64,000 nt of DNA, from NCBI RefSeq assembly GCF_009807035.1, contig NZ_WUBI01000004.1, positions 372,001-436,000 on the forward strand. The letters are read 5' to 3'. Positions 7,186 to 15,961 of the stretch are shown here, in pieces. The translations under genes and the position numbers were made by a program. Every line of letters begins with the position of its first letter. Position 1 is the first letter of the stretch. The notes under the pieces were generated by a model. The model did not search any database and was not told the DNA's origin. It saw only the letters and a program-made list of their open reading frames with translations. This stretch comes from Paenibacillus dendrobii. GTDB lineage: Bacteria > Bacillota > Bacilli > Paenibacillales > Paenibacillaceae.

Positions 7186-9033
7186 TCATATCGCCCGCTG
7201 AAATTGGCTGGAATACAGCTCGTAATAGTAACTCTTGGCTTCCAGCAGTTCATGATGGCTACCCTGTTCGGCGATGCTGCCGTCACGGATGAAGAGGATG
7301 CGGTCTGCATCTTGTATCGTGCTCAGACGGTGGGCAATGACAAAGCTGGTCCGACCCTTCATGAGCGTCTTCATCGCCTCCTGGACATGCATTTCTGTAC
7401 GGGTATCCACGCTGCTGGTCGCCTCGTCCAGAATGAGGATCGCCGGATCGGCGAGAATTGCGCGGGCAATGGTCAGAAGCTGACGCTGCCCGTGGCTGAT
7501 ATTGCTGCCTTCTGCAGCCAAAATGGTGTCGTAACCCTCCGGGAGACGGGTAATAAAGCGATCCGCATTCGCAAGTCTTGCAGCTGTCTCCACTTCTTCA
7601 TCGGACGCATCGAGCCTGCCGAACCGAATGTTCTCCCGGATGCTGTCCGAGAACACATAAGCATCCTGAAGCACAATCCCCACCTTGGAGCGAAGGCTGT
7701 TCTTATCCATTTCCTTGATGCTTCTGCCATCGATCGAGATGTCACCATCATCAATCTCATAGAAACGGGTCAGCAGGTTGACGATCGTCGTCTTACCGGC
7801 ACCTGTCGGTCCGACAAGGGCAATCATGTCCCCCGGCTCAGCTTCGATAGAGACCTGCTTCAGAACGGGATTGTCCGGATTGTAGCCAAAGGATACCTGT
7901 CGAAATTCAACGCGTCCGCGAACATCATCAAGCTCCTTGGCATGGGGGCTTTGATCTTCGTATTCGGTTTTCAAATCAAACACTTCGAACACCCGCTCGG
8001 CCCCTGCAATGGCAGACTGCATCAGGTTAAACTGATTGGCAAGCTCCGTAATCGGCCGCCCAAACTGCTTGGAGTAATTGAGGAAACTAACGATAATGCC
8101 GACGCTTGTATGTCCATTGAACGCCATCCAGCCGCCTACGGCAGCGATGAGGGCAAAGCTTACATTGTTCACCATGTTCATGACCGGACCGACCAAGCCG
8201 GAAACAATTTGCGCTTTGATGCCGATGCGGTTCAGATTGCGGTTGATGTTCTGGAACTGCTGCATAACAACGGGCTCGCGCCGGAACAGCTTGACGATTT
8301 TCTGGCCGCTGACCGTTTCCTCGATAAAGCCGTTCAGTTCGCCCAAATGCTGCTGCTGCGATTTGAAATATTTGCGGGTCACACCGGTAATCTTCCGGGT
8401 TGCCAGCAGGACGAGGGGAATGCTGATCATGCTGACCAGGGTAAGGCTGAGATTCAGCCTCAGCATAATGGTCAGAGAACCGGCGAGCATAATCAGGCTG
8501 TTCAACAACTGCGTGACGCTTTGATTGAGGGAGTTGGATACATTCTCAATGTCATTGGTCGTCCTGCTCATTAGCTCCCCCGTGTTATGGGTGTCGAAGA
8601 ACCGCAGCGGCAGCTGCTGATACTTATCAAACAGATCATGCCGCAGCTCTAATACGGTGCGCTGTGAGACACCGGTCATGACATATACCTGAACCCAGGA
8701 AACAAGACTTCCCAGCACATAGATACCGATCATGAGCAGGCACAGGGACAAGAAACCCTCATGCTTATCCGGCATAATAAACTGGTCAATCGCCTTCCCG
8801 ATCAGAAAGGGACCAATCAGAGCGATGATAGAGCTCAGAATGGTGGAAACATATACGGTAATCAGTCCCCAGCGCTGCCGGTTCAAATATGACCATAACC
8901 GTTTCAGCGTAGCGGACGCCTGTTTGGGCTTGGCTTTGTTCATGATCATAGGGCCGGGTCCCCCCGGTCCCCGCCCCATCATGGGAGGCGCTCCGCCCCC
9001 GGCGGACATTCCGGGCTTAGTTGGTTGCGGCAT
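7186..9033 (-). CDS. Heterodimeric ABC exporter, subunit with intact catalytic site (copy 1)
   Basis: This 615-aa protein is a type IV ABC half-exporter: a Gly/Pro/Met-rich N-terminal tail (residues about 1-35), six membrane helices, then an ATPase domain. Walker A is GPTGAGKTT and Walker B is ILILDEATSS with the catalytic Glu; the H-loop His is in FVIAHRLSTI. The signature is NISHGQ instead of LSGGQ. Its partner has the reverse defects, so the pair forms one good and one degenerate ATP site, as in BmrCD, LmrCD and TM287/288. The ATG at 9033 has AGGAGG 9 nt upstream and overlaps the partner's end by 17 nt; a frame extension to 9279 would run deep into that gene and is rejected. Likely an exporter of drugs or lipids. 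Confidence 0.9.
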   Translation of the reverse strand: MPQPTKPGMSAGGGAPPMMGRGPGGPGPMIMNKAKPKQASATLKRLWSYLNRQRWGLITVYVSTILSSIIALIGPFLIGKAIDQFIMPDKHEGFLSLCLLMIGIYVLGSLVSWVQVYVMTGVSQRTVLELRHDLFDKYQQLPLRFFDTHNTGELMSRTTNDIENVSNSLNQSVTQLLNSLIMLAGSLTIMLRLNLSLTLVSMISIPLVLLATRKITGVTRKYFKSQQQHLGELNGFIEETVSGQKIVKLFRREPVVMQQFQNINRNLNRIGIKAQIVSGLVGPVMNMVNNVSFALIAAVGGWMAFNGHTSVGIIVSFLNYSKQFGRPITELANQFNLMQSAIAGAERVFEVFDLKTEYEDQSPHAKELDDVRGRVEFRQVSFGYNPDNPVLKQVSIEAEPGDMIALVGPTGAGKTTIVNLLTRFYEIDDGDISIDGRSIKEMDKNSLRSKVGIVLQDAYVFSDSIRENIRFGRLDASDEEVETAARLANADRFITRLPEGYDTILAAEGSNISHGQRQLLTIARAILADPAILILDEATSSVDTRTEMHVQEAMKTLMKGRTSFVIAHRLSTIQDADRILFIRDGSIAEQGSHHELLEAKSYYYELYSSQFQRAI

Positions 9034-10777
9034 GTGCATGATCCTCCTTCCGCTGCGAACGATAAATATCCTGATAGATTTCGCTGGCTTGAAGCAGCTC
9101 CTTATGCGTTCCTTGTGCAGCGATGGTGCCGTTATCGAGCACAAGAATCTGATCGGCTTCCATAACAGAAGAGATCCGCTGGGCAATGATAATGCTCGTA
9201 CTGTTCTGAACCAATTCTTTGAGTGCGAGCTGGATGCGGGATTCTGTTCCAACATCAACAGCGCTGGTACTGTCGTCAAGTATCAGGATTCGCGGCCGGA
9301 TCAGCAGGGCACGGGCGATGGATATGCGCTGCTTCTGACCGCCGGACAGGTTCACGCCCTTCTGCCCGATCACGGTATCGTAACCTTCCGGCGTTTGCAT
9401 GATGAATTCATGGGCCTGGGCTGCCTGGGCTGCCTGGACAACCTCTTCATAAGAGGCATCGGGACGGCCGTATCGGATGTTATCGATAATTTTGCCGCTG
9501 AACAGAACCGATTGCTGCAGCGTCATGCCGATCATCCCGCGCAGCTCATCCATCGGAATATCGCGTACGTCATGGCCGTCAATGCGGACCTGACCGCTTG
9601 TCGCCTCATAAAGGCGTGGAATCAGATGGACGAGAGAGGACTTGCCCGACCCGGTTTCGCCCAAGATGGCGGTTGTCTGACCGGGCTTCGCCTTGAAACT
9701 GATGTTTTTCAGGATGAGTTCTCTTGCATTGTGTTCATGCTGCCCTCCGTAGTCAAAGGAAACATCATGGAATTCAACCTCTCCGGACCATGAAGTCCGC
9801 TGTTCACGGCTGTCTGCCGGATCAGGATCATGGATTTCCGGCTCGGTATCGAAGACTTCCTGAATCCGGTCGGCGGATACTTTGGCACGCGAGATGAAGG
9901 TCAGAATGTTGGTGATCATCAGCATGGCGAACAGCAGCTGGGTCACATAGTTGATAAATGCGATCAACTCCCCTGAGGAGAGAGAACCGCCTAAAGTGAG
10001 CTTGCCCCCAAACCAAAGTACAGCGACGATACTCAAGTTAAGGATTAGTGTCATCACCGGCATGTTCAATGCCAGCAGCCGAGTTGCCTTGATGGCGACG
10101 CCGGTGTAGGCCTGATTGGCTTCGGCGAAACGTTCGCGCTCATAATCGGAACGCACAAAAGCCTTTACGACACGAATGCCGGACAAATTTTCCTGCAGCA
10201 CACTATTCACGCCATCCAGCATGGCCTGCACCTTCGTGAACAAAGGGAAGGACCGTCGGATGAGCATCATCAGAAATACAAATAACAGCGGTATCGCTAT
10301 GAGTAAAATCAATGACAGACGCGGACTCATCACGAGAGCCATGATAAAACTGCCGATAAATAGCAGCGGCGAACGGATGCTCCGCAGCATCATTTGAACA
10401 AAAGTCTGTACTTGTACAACATCATTCGTCAGCCTTGTAATCAGCGAACCGGTCTTTAGCTCATCGATATTGCGAAAAGAAAAGGTTTGAATTTTGGTGA
10501 ACAAGCTGTTTCTCAAGTCCATGCTGACATTTTGGGACGCGTAGCTTGAAAAGATTGTACAGCCTACCCCGCCGAGCAGACCGATGAAGGCAACGCCAAG
10601 CATCAGAAGTCCTGTTCGCTGAATATAAGCCAGATCGCCTGCAATAATTCCATTATTCACGATGCTTGCCATCAAGGCAGGAAGCCATAAATCCATGCTT
10701 ACCTCCAGCACCATAAACAATGGAGCCAGTATGACGGAGGTTTTGTAGGGACTCAGGTATGATCTCAGTTTCCACAT
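9017..10777 (-). CDS. Heterodimeric ABC exporter, subunit with degenerate catalytic site (copy 1)
   Basis: The 586-aa protein has six transmembrane helices and a C-terminal ATPase domain. Walker A (GETGSGKSS) and the signature NLSGGQKQR are normal, but Walker B reads ILILDDSTSA with Asp in place of the catalytic Glu, and the H-loop reads IIIAQRISS with Gln in place of His. These are hallmarks of the non-hydrolysing half of asymmetric exporters. It is encoded directly before, and overlaps, the subunit with the intact Glu and His, and follows the His-rich gene by 9 nt. It is clearly paralogous to the subunit at 38711-40447; for example both start with xLRxYxxPY-like stretches and share NNGIIxGDxxYI-type sequence. 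Confidence 0.9.
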   Translation of the reverse strand: MWKLRSYLSPYKTSVILAPLFMVLEVSMDLWLPALMASIVNNGIIAGDLAYIQRTGLLMLGVAFIGLLGGVGCTIFSSYASQNVSMDLRNSLFTKIQTFSFRNIDELKTGSLITRLTNDVVQVQTFVQMMLRSIRSPLLFIGSFIMALVMSPRLSLILLIAIPLLFVFLMMLIRRSFPLFTKVQAMLDGVNSVLQENLSGIRVVKAFVRSDYERERFAEANQAYTGVAIKATRLLALNMPVMTLILNLSIVAVLWFGGKLTLGGSLSSGELIAFINYVTQLLFAMLMITNILTFISRAKVSADRIQEVFDTEPEIHDPDPADSREQRTSWSGEVEFHDVSFDYGGQHEHNARELILKNISFKAKPGQTTAILGETGSGKSSLVHLIPRLYEATSGQVRIDGHDVRDIPMDELRGMIGMTLQQSVLFSGKIIDNIRYGRPDASYEEVVQAAQAAQAHEFIMQTPEGYDTVIGQKGVNLSGGQKQRISIARALLIRPRILILDDSTSAVDVGTESRIQLALKELVQNSTSIIIAQRISSVMEADQILVLDNGTIAAQGTHKELLQASEIYQDIYRSQRKEDHAHAATN

Positions 10778-10786
10778 ATTCTTTCC

Positions 10787-11203
10787 TCACTCCGTATCTT
10801 GTTGGTCTGAAGCAGAGTGGGGAGAGGTGGATGTGTCTTTTGCGGCGGTGGTTTCAATTTCCCGAAGTTCAAACGTGTGAATGTAATCCTGCATCACTTG
10901 GTCTACGGCCTTCAGTTCACCGGTTATGATGGGCGCTATCGATTGAAATTCCGGCTGGGTGAGCTGCTGCATCAGCGTGTTCCGCTGCACCTGCAGGCGC
11001 TCCAGAAACATGAGCACGCGTCCACGACGGAATGTCTGGGCACTTTGGAAATTGCGCGCTTGCTCTTCCTCGCAGCCACCGTCTCTTCGTCCCCGTCCGC
11101 CATGGTCATGTCTTCCGTGTCCGCCGCGGCGTCCTCCATGTCCTCCATGATCCTCCTTACCATCGCTTGTTCCTGGCTTCATATCTTTAGAATCATCCCT
11201 CAT
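10787..11203 (-). CDS. His/Gly-rich protein encoded at the head of the ABC exporter operon
   Basis: I do not recognise this 138-aa protein. Residues about 20-52 are low-complexity Gly/His/Arg/Asp (for example GGHGGRRGGHGRHDHGGRG), ending in a Cys followed by acidic residues. A helical, charged domain of about 65 residues follows (RGRVLMFLERLQVQRNTL, then QSIAPIITGELKAVDQVM), then a polar tail. There is no signal peptide, membrane segment or helix-turn-helix that I can see. The His-rich part could bind metal. The ATG at 11203 has AAGGAG 7 nt upstream; an earlier in-frame ATG at 11230 lies inside the operator. Gene order and 9-nt spacing place it in one operon with the exporter, where the second exporter copy has a MarR regulator instead. 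Confidence 0.72.
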   Translation of the reverse strand: MRDDSKDMKPGTSDGKEDHGGHGGRRGGHGRHDHGGRGRRDGGCEEEQARNFQSAQTFRRGRVLMFLERLQVQRNTLMQQLTQPEFQSIAPIITGELKAVDQVMQDYIHTFELREIETTAAKDTSTSPHSASDQQDTE

Positions 11204-11222
11204 ATCTTCACTCCTTCTATGT

Positions 11223-11287
11223 GTATACAAATGAATACGTTTTGTTTATTGTATACAAATGTATACGAGGGTGGTTTGTCCTGTCAA
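11223..11287 (-). promoter_or_regulatory. Promoter with twin palindromic operators for the His-rich/ABC operon
   Basis: On the minus strand TTGACA (11282-11287) and TATACA (11260-11265) are separated by 16 bp. Two near-palindromes, GTATACAAATGTATAC (11251-11266) and GTATACAAATGAATAC (11223-11238), start 28 bp apart; the first covers the -10 box and the second lies just downstream of the expected transcription start. This is the layout of a repressed drug-efflux promoter. No regulator gene is adjacent, and the family that would bind it (TetR, PadR, MarR or GntR) is not decided. Confidence 0.75.
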
Positions 11288-11429
11288 TCCTCCAGTGCCT
11301 CCATATGGCAATCAAATGCCAAGAACGGTTATATAATACCCGATACAAATTTGTTATAATGTTGACATTCAAATAAGCTAACAAAATCATGAGCGATATC
11401 ATAACCGAACCACAAGGAGAGTCCTCAAG

Positions 11430-13337
11430 ATGAAGGAGAACCGGAGACTGAACGCACGCTGGCGGCTGAGCGACATGAGCATGAAGCGGCGGTTGCTGCT
11501 GGTATTTATTATCATCATTATTCTTCCGCTGTCCGTCATCAGCCTGATTTCGTATAACAGCTATTCACGCTCGATTCAGGAAAATACGGTTCTCTATTCA
11601 CGCAATATGATCGGTCAGATGATGGAGAGGGTGGACGATTACATCGAGGATATGAAACGGATTTCGTCCATCCCTGCCTATATTGATGATATCAAGCTCA
11701 ATCTTGTGCGTTCCAATCAATACCATGAGCAGAGGCAGATGGTTGTGGGGAAGGATGGCAGCAATACGTTCCCGAATGATTTTGATCTGCAGCTATCCAT
11801 CCAGCGAGGGATTGAGGGAAACATTGCTTTTATAAACAATATTAAAAGAGGCGCTAATTCGGTCTATATCTTCGATCAATACGGTAACGGGTACTATTCC
11901 AGCAAGGACGGCGCCGTACGGCTGGATATAACGGACAGCTACGAGCTCTGGCAGGACAAGGTGGCGACCACGCACGGTGAAGCGCTTCTGTTCAGCACAC
12001 AGGAATACCGCAGCAATCTGAAAAGTACCCGTTACGCTTTCACGATTGTTCGCAAAATCCTGGACCGTTCGCTCAGTCCCATCGGACTGATCGCGGTAGA
12101 CGCGAATATCAGCGTGATCGAGGATCAGGTAGTGGAGCTCGATAAGGTTACCCGGGGAACCTCGCTCATCATTGATGAGCAGGGGGATGTGATTTACGAC
12201 AGCGGCCGTAAAATGCTGGCGACCAATGCGTCCAGCAACCCGGTGGTGCTTAAGGCAAAAGGGAGTAGCGGCAGTTTCTACGATACGGTGGACGGCAAAC
12301 GCCAGTTGTATATTTACTCCACATCACCGCTAACGAAGTGGAAGGTCATTATTCGGATTCCGGTCAAGGAGCTCACGAAGGAAGCGGATGTGACTCGGAA
12401 TGTGACGCTGTTGGCCACATTGTTTATCATAGGCGTCGCACTCCTTGCTTCCATTTTTTTGTCGTTTGCTTTTACGAAGCCGATGAAGAAAATGGTTGAG
12501 CTGATGCGGCGGGTGCAGGCGGGAGACCTAAGTGTCAAATTCAAAGTGAAGCACCGCGACGAGATTGGGCAGCTGGGGAACCAGTTCAATCGCATGCTTA
12601 GCCGTATTCAGCATTTGATCGATGATATTTACCAGATCGAGAGCCAGAAGAAGGAAGCCGAGATGCAGGCGCTGCAAAGCCAGATTAACCCGCATTTTGT
12701 CTATAACACGCTCGAGACGATCCGGATGACCGCTGAACTTAATGATGATACGGACGCAGCCGACATGATTTCCATTCTTGGCAAAATGCTGCGTTACAGC
12801 ATTGGCGGCAAGATACATGACGAGGTTCCTTTGCGCGACGAAATTGAGCATGTCATTCACTATGTGCAGCTGCTGAATTACCGCTATCCGAACCGGTTCG
12901 AACTTCATCTGGATATCCCTGAGCCTTTGATGAAGTACGCCATCATCCGTCTGCTGTTCCAGCCGATTGTGGAGAACGCCGTTTATCACGGATTGGACGA
13001 TCTCAAGCTTACAATGAATATATGGATGGAAGCGGAAGTAACGCCACGGGTGACCCGAATGACCATCCGGGATGACGGATGCGGTATGGATGAGGAAACG
13101 CTGGAGGCGCTGAATCAGTCGCTCCAGGCTGCTTCTGCCCGGCGGAGGGAAGGCAACGGGGGGATTGGCCTACGAAATGTGCATGAGCGAATCCGATTAC
13201 GGTATGGCAGTGCCTATGGGATGAAAGTATTTAGCCGCGAAGGGGCTGGAACGGAGGTTGTCATTGAGCTGCCGCCGGAAACCAAGCCGGTCATGCTTAA
13301 AGGCAGCCCGGAAGATCATGGGGGGAATAGCCATTGA
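11430..13337 (+). CDS. YesM-type sensor histidine kinase
   Basis: The 635-aa membrane kinase has TM1 at about 21-41, an extracellular sensor region of about 280 residues, TM2 at about 326-348, a HAMP linker (KPMKKMVELMRRVQAGDLS), a His_kinase domain with the phospho-acceptor block SQINPHFVYNTLE (His about 420), and an ATPase domain with the N-box QPIVENAVYHGL and the G-boxes DDGCGM and GIGLRNVHERI. Such kinases usually pair with an AraC-type YesN response regulator and control sugar-uptake genes. None is encoded next to it; the nearest is the orphan at 27695. The stop overlaps the TTG start of the binding-protein gene, implying coupled translation and joint function. Confidence 0.93.
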   Translation: MKENRRLNARWRLSDMSMKRRLLLVFIIIIILPLSVISLISYNSYSRSIQENTVLYSRNMIGQMMERVDDYIEDMKRISSIPAYIDDIKLNLVRSNQYHEQRQMVVGKDGSNTFPNDFDLQLSIQRGIEGNIAFINNIKRGANSVYIFDQYGNGYYSSKDGAVRLDITDSYELWQDKVATTHGEALLFSTQEYRSNLKSTRYAFTIVRKILDRSLSPIGLIAVDANISVIEDQVVELDKVTRGTSLIIDEQGDVIYDSGRKMLATNASSNPVVLKAKGSSGSFYDTVDGKRQLYIYSTSPLTKWKVIIRIPVKELTKEADVTRNVTLLATLFIIGVALLASIFLSFAFTKPMKKMVELMRRVQAGDLSVKFKVKHRDEIGQLGNQFNRMLSRIQHLIDDIYQIESQKKEAEMQALQSQINPHFVYNTLETIRMTAELNDDTDAADMISILGKMLRYSIGGKIHDEVPLRDEIEHVIHYVQLLNYRYPNRFELHLDIPEPLMKYAIIRLLFQPIVENAVYHGLDDLKLTMNIWMEAEVTPRVTRMTIRDDGCGMDEETLEALNQSLQAASARRREGNGGIGLRNVHERIRLRYGSAYGMKVFSREGAGTEVVIELPPETKPVMLKGSPEDHGGNSH

Positions 13338-14632
13338 GAAGAATTTGGAACCGCTGGCTGCTTATCGGTATACTGCTTCTGTCTCTGCCAGCCGCGGGAG
13401 GGTGCAGAGAAAAGGCACTGCCGGACCCGATCGCTGAACAGGCGAAAAATGGACCACAAGCGGACGTACTGATGAGCGGAACCATCCATGTCATGACAAA
13501 TCGGGTTGATCTGATCGAAAATGGCACGCTGGAGAAGTATGCCAAGCGTTTTGAGCTGAAGTATCCCGGTGCCAAAGTAGAGTTTGAAGGCATTACCGAC
13601 TATACCAATGACGTTATGGCACGATTGTCAACGAGGGACATCGGTGACGTGCTTTTACTTCCGGTCAGCATTGCCAATAAGGATTTGCCCAGCTATTTCG
13701 AACCGCTGGAAGCGTCGATGTTCGAGCACGTCCGTTTTCCGGACTTTAAAGCGTATAATGGTGTGCGGTATGGTATTGCTACAGGGAGCAGCACGATTGG
13801 GATCGTCTACAATAAGAAGGCCTTTGCCAAGGCCGGAATCAACGGGGTTCCACAGACGTTAGATGCTTTTTATGAAGCTTGTGCCAAGCTGAAAGCGGCG
13901 GGTACAATTCCGCTGTACATGAATTACGGAGCCAAGTGGCCTCTTCAGCAGTGGGGGGAGAACATGGTGAACTACATGACGGGATCTGCGGATGCGCTGA
14001 ATAACATGGTGAATGAAGACGAGCCTTTTCAGCTGGATAATCCCTGGGGACAAGCCGTTGGCATCGCCAAAACCCTGATTAACCGGGGTTACGTGGAGGA
14101 TCATTTATTTTCGAATAGTTGGGAAATTTCCAAGAGCAAAATCGCCTCCGGCGAAGCGGCTATGTATTTTCTGGGCAACTGGGCGATCCAGCAGGTTATC
14201 GATGCCGGGGCAGATCCCAAAGATATCGGTCTATTTCCGTTTCCGTACGATAATAATACGCAGCATTACTCGCCTCTGACTCCCGACTGGTTCATCGGAG
14301 TAAGCAAATTTAGCACCCATAAAGAGCTCGCGCGAGCTTGGATCGAATTTTATGTCAAGGAATCAGGGTATGTGAACGACTCCGGCTTTTTACCGGTAGA
14401 TAACACCCAGAAGACGACGTTGCCGCAGTTTCAGGAATTTCTGTCCTATAAACCTGAGCTTGTTGAGAACAAGCAGCAGACGGACGAGTTCATTGAACTG
14501 GCGAATAAGGCAGGGATTTCTTTCTGGTCAGGCGGTTATATTCAGGAGCTGATTGCCTCTCCCGATCTGGGCAAAGCTTTTGAGGAGCTGAACCGCAGAT
14601 GGAAGCAGGCCAGAAGGATTTCTAAGATTTAA
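13334..14632 (+). CDS. Sugar-binding lipoprotein (SBP family 1) coupled to the histidine kinase
   Basis: The 432-aa protein starts at a TTG overlapping the kinase stop by 4 nt. A basic N-terminus, hydrophobic core and PAAGGC at about 19-24 form a lipoprotein signal with a slightly unusual lipobox (Ala at -3). The mature part is a periplasmic-binding-like fold (TNRVDLIENGTLEKYAKRF, STIGIVYNKKAFAKAGI, AAMYFLGNW). It is strongly similar along its length to the importer-linked protein at 24425 but has no permeases beside it. This suggests a receptor that presents sugar to the kinase, as described for XylFII with LytS in clostridia. That role is inference. Confidence 0.88.
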   Translation: MRRIWNRWLLIGILLLSLPAAGGCREKALPDPIAEQAKNGPQADVLMSGTIHVMTNRVDLIENGTLEKYAKRFELKYPGAKVEFEGITDYTNDVMARLSTRDIGDVLLLPVSIANKDLPSYFEPLEASMFEHVRFPDFKAYNGVRYGIATGSSTIGIVYNKKAFAKAGINGVPQTLDAFYEACAKLKAAGTIPLYMNYGAKWPLQQWGENMVNYMTGSADALNNMVNEDEPFQLDNPWGQAVGIAKTLINRGYVEDHLFSNSWEISKSKIASGEAAMYFLGNWAIQQVIDAGADPKDIGLFPFPYDNNTQHYSPLTPDWFIGVSKFSTHKELARAWIEFYVKESGYVNDSGFLPVDNTQKTTLPQFQEFLSYKPELVENKQQTDEFIELANKAGISFWSGGYIQELIASPDLGKAFEELNRRWKQARRISKI

Positions 14633-14720
14633 ATACACGGAGGCTTGAATCCGTTCGAATAGGCGAATGCTGTAATAAGAGAATTCATATGAATCATTGT
14701 CAATTGAGGTGGAGAAAGAA

Positions 14721-15800
14721 ATGGCTAAAAAGATAACGATGCAGCAAATTGCCGACCATCTGGGCGTGTCCAAATTTGTTGTATCCAAAGCGCTGTCCGG
14801 CAAAGGCGGCGTGAACGAAATGACCAAGGAGCGGGTCATACAGGCCGCCTCCCAGCTAGGCTATTTTTCGCAGAAGAATGCTTACATGAGAACCGTAAAA
14901 ACGGAGCGGCCGCAAGGCTTGACGGGCGGGAAGCAATCCGTCATCGTATTGATGCCGAATATACGCTTTCAGACCAAGGACTCGCTCTACTGGGGCAAAA
15001 TTGTCGAAGGAATATCGAGCTCTCTGGAGGACTTGGGCCTGGGTATGGTCATTATTTCCGAGCAAAGTGTGGATAATTTCGTAAACATCCTGAATCCGGA
15101 CGGGATTCTCGGGCTGATCGGAGTAGGCCAAATCTCAACGCCCCTTCTGCTGGAAGTTCACCGGATGGGATTGCCGATTGTTCTGGTCGACATGGAAGAT
15201 CCGCTCATCCCTTCGGATACCATCTTCGTGAATAATATGGATGCCATGGCGCGATTGACAAACCATCTCATCGGAATCGGTCATAAGCGGCTGCAATTTA
15301 TCGGCAACGATCGTTTTTCGCGGAGCTTCCGTGACCGTCACATCGGATTTCGCAGCACGCTGGAGGAGCACGGATTGATGGCGGGCGTTCAAGAAGGGCT
15401 GATGCTGCAGCTGCAGGAACTGGAGCAAGGCGACATTGAAGGAGAGTTCAGAAGCTGGGTATCGCGTAAACTGAAGGCCAAATCCTTGCCGACGGCTATG
15501 GTGTGCGCTAATGATTCCATTGCTGTGACAGCTATGCGGGTATTGCAGGAACTCGGTGTTAAAGTGCCGGCGGAGGTGTCCGTGTCCGGATTCGATAATA
15601 TTGAAGATTCACCGCCGGGCGGTTCACGTCTGACCACGGTGCATGTGCCGAAGGAGGCTATGGGACGCCGGGCGGTTCAGAAGCTGCTGGAGCGGATTGA
15701 GAAGGGGACGGAGCCCATGGAAAAGATTCTGTTAGCCGGTGATGTTGTCTATCGCGACTCGACGGCAGCAGCTGCGGGAAGCCAGTCATCGGCAGAGTAA
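14721..15800 (+). CDS. LacI-family transcriptional regulator
   Basis: The 359-aa protein has an N-terminal LacI helix-turn-helix (KITMQQIADHLGVSKFVVSK, ALSGKGGVNE) followed by a sugar-binding effector domain; the C-terminal motifs MVCANDSIAVTAMRVLQELG and VSVSGFDNIE are typical. The ATG at 14721 follows GAGGTGGAG; an upstream in-frame ATG at 14697 has no ribosome site. It lies 88 nt downstream of the kinase-binding-protein pair and in the same direction. A palindromic AAAGCGCTTT site of LacI type occurs in the mannoside island (about 24203-24212), so it may repress those genes; this is inference. Confidence 0.9.
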   Translation: MAKKITMQQIADHLGVSKFVVSKALSGKGGVNEMTKERVIQAASQLGYFSQKNAYMRTVKTERPQGLTGGKQSVIVLMPNIRFQTKDSLYWGKIVEGISSSLEDLGLGMVIISEQSVDNFVNILNPDGILGLIGVGQISTPLLLEVHRMGLPIVLVDMEDPLIPSDTIFVNNMDAMARLTNHLIGIGHKRLQFIGNDRFSRSFRDRHIGFRSTLEEHGLMAGVQEGLMLQLQELEQGDIEGEFRSWVSRKLKAKSLPTAMVCANDSIAVTAMRVLQELGVKVPAEVSVSGFDNIEDSPPGGSRLTTVHVPKEAMGRRAVQKLLERIEKGTEPMEKILLAGDVVYRDSTAAAAGSQSSAE

Positions 15801-15860
15801 CGAAGAAGCTAAGCTTAGCGGTAAGGATGACGACCGGAACAAACGGAGCATGACGCGGCC

Positions 15861-15896
15861 TTTATTCTCTGAAGAGCTGCTGTCTCAGAGAATAAA
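15861..15896. repeat. Perfect 12-bp inverted repeat beside a terminator
   Basis: TTTATTCTCTGA (15861-15872) and TCAGAGAATAAA (15885-15896) are perfect reverse complements around a 12-nt loop. The hairpin ends 4 nt before the next, stronger hairpin, giving tandem stem-loops between the convergent LacI-type and adenine deaminase genes. Confidence 0.8.
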
Positions 15897-15900
15897 GAAA

Positions 15901-15934
15901 ATGCACCCCTGGAATCAGGGGTGCATTATTATTG
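15901..15934. terminator. Bidirectional terminator between the LacI gene and ade
   Basis: ATGCACCCCTG (15901-15911) pairs perfectly with CAGGGGTGCAT (15916-15926) around a GAAT loop. The tails are TATTATTG on the plus strand and TTTCTTTATT on the minus strand. Confidence 0.9.
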
Positions 15935-15961
15935 TCCTGCAATTAAGCAGGGGTTATATTC

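Noticed and set aside
7204-8574. Plus-strand open frame of about 456 codons
   Set aside because: It lies opposite an ABC exporter gene with complete ATPase motifs; similar antisense frames occur opposite the second exporter (41119-42291) and the nucleotidase (43387-44910).
9034-9279. N-terminal extension of the copy-1 intact ABC subunit
   Set aside because: The extension overlaps the upstream subunit's ATPase domain, lacks a ribosome site and is unlike any exporter N-terminus; ATG 9033 has an ideally spaced AGGAGG.
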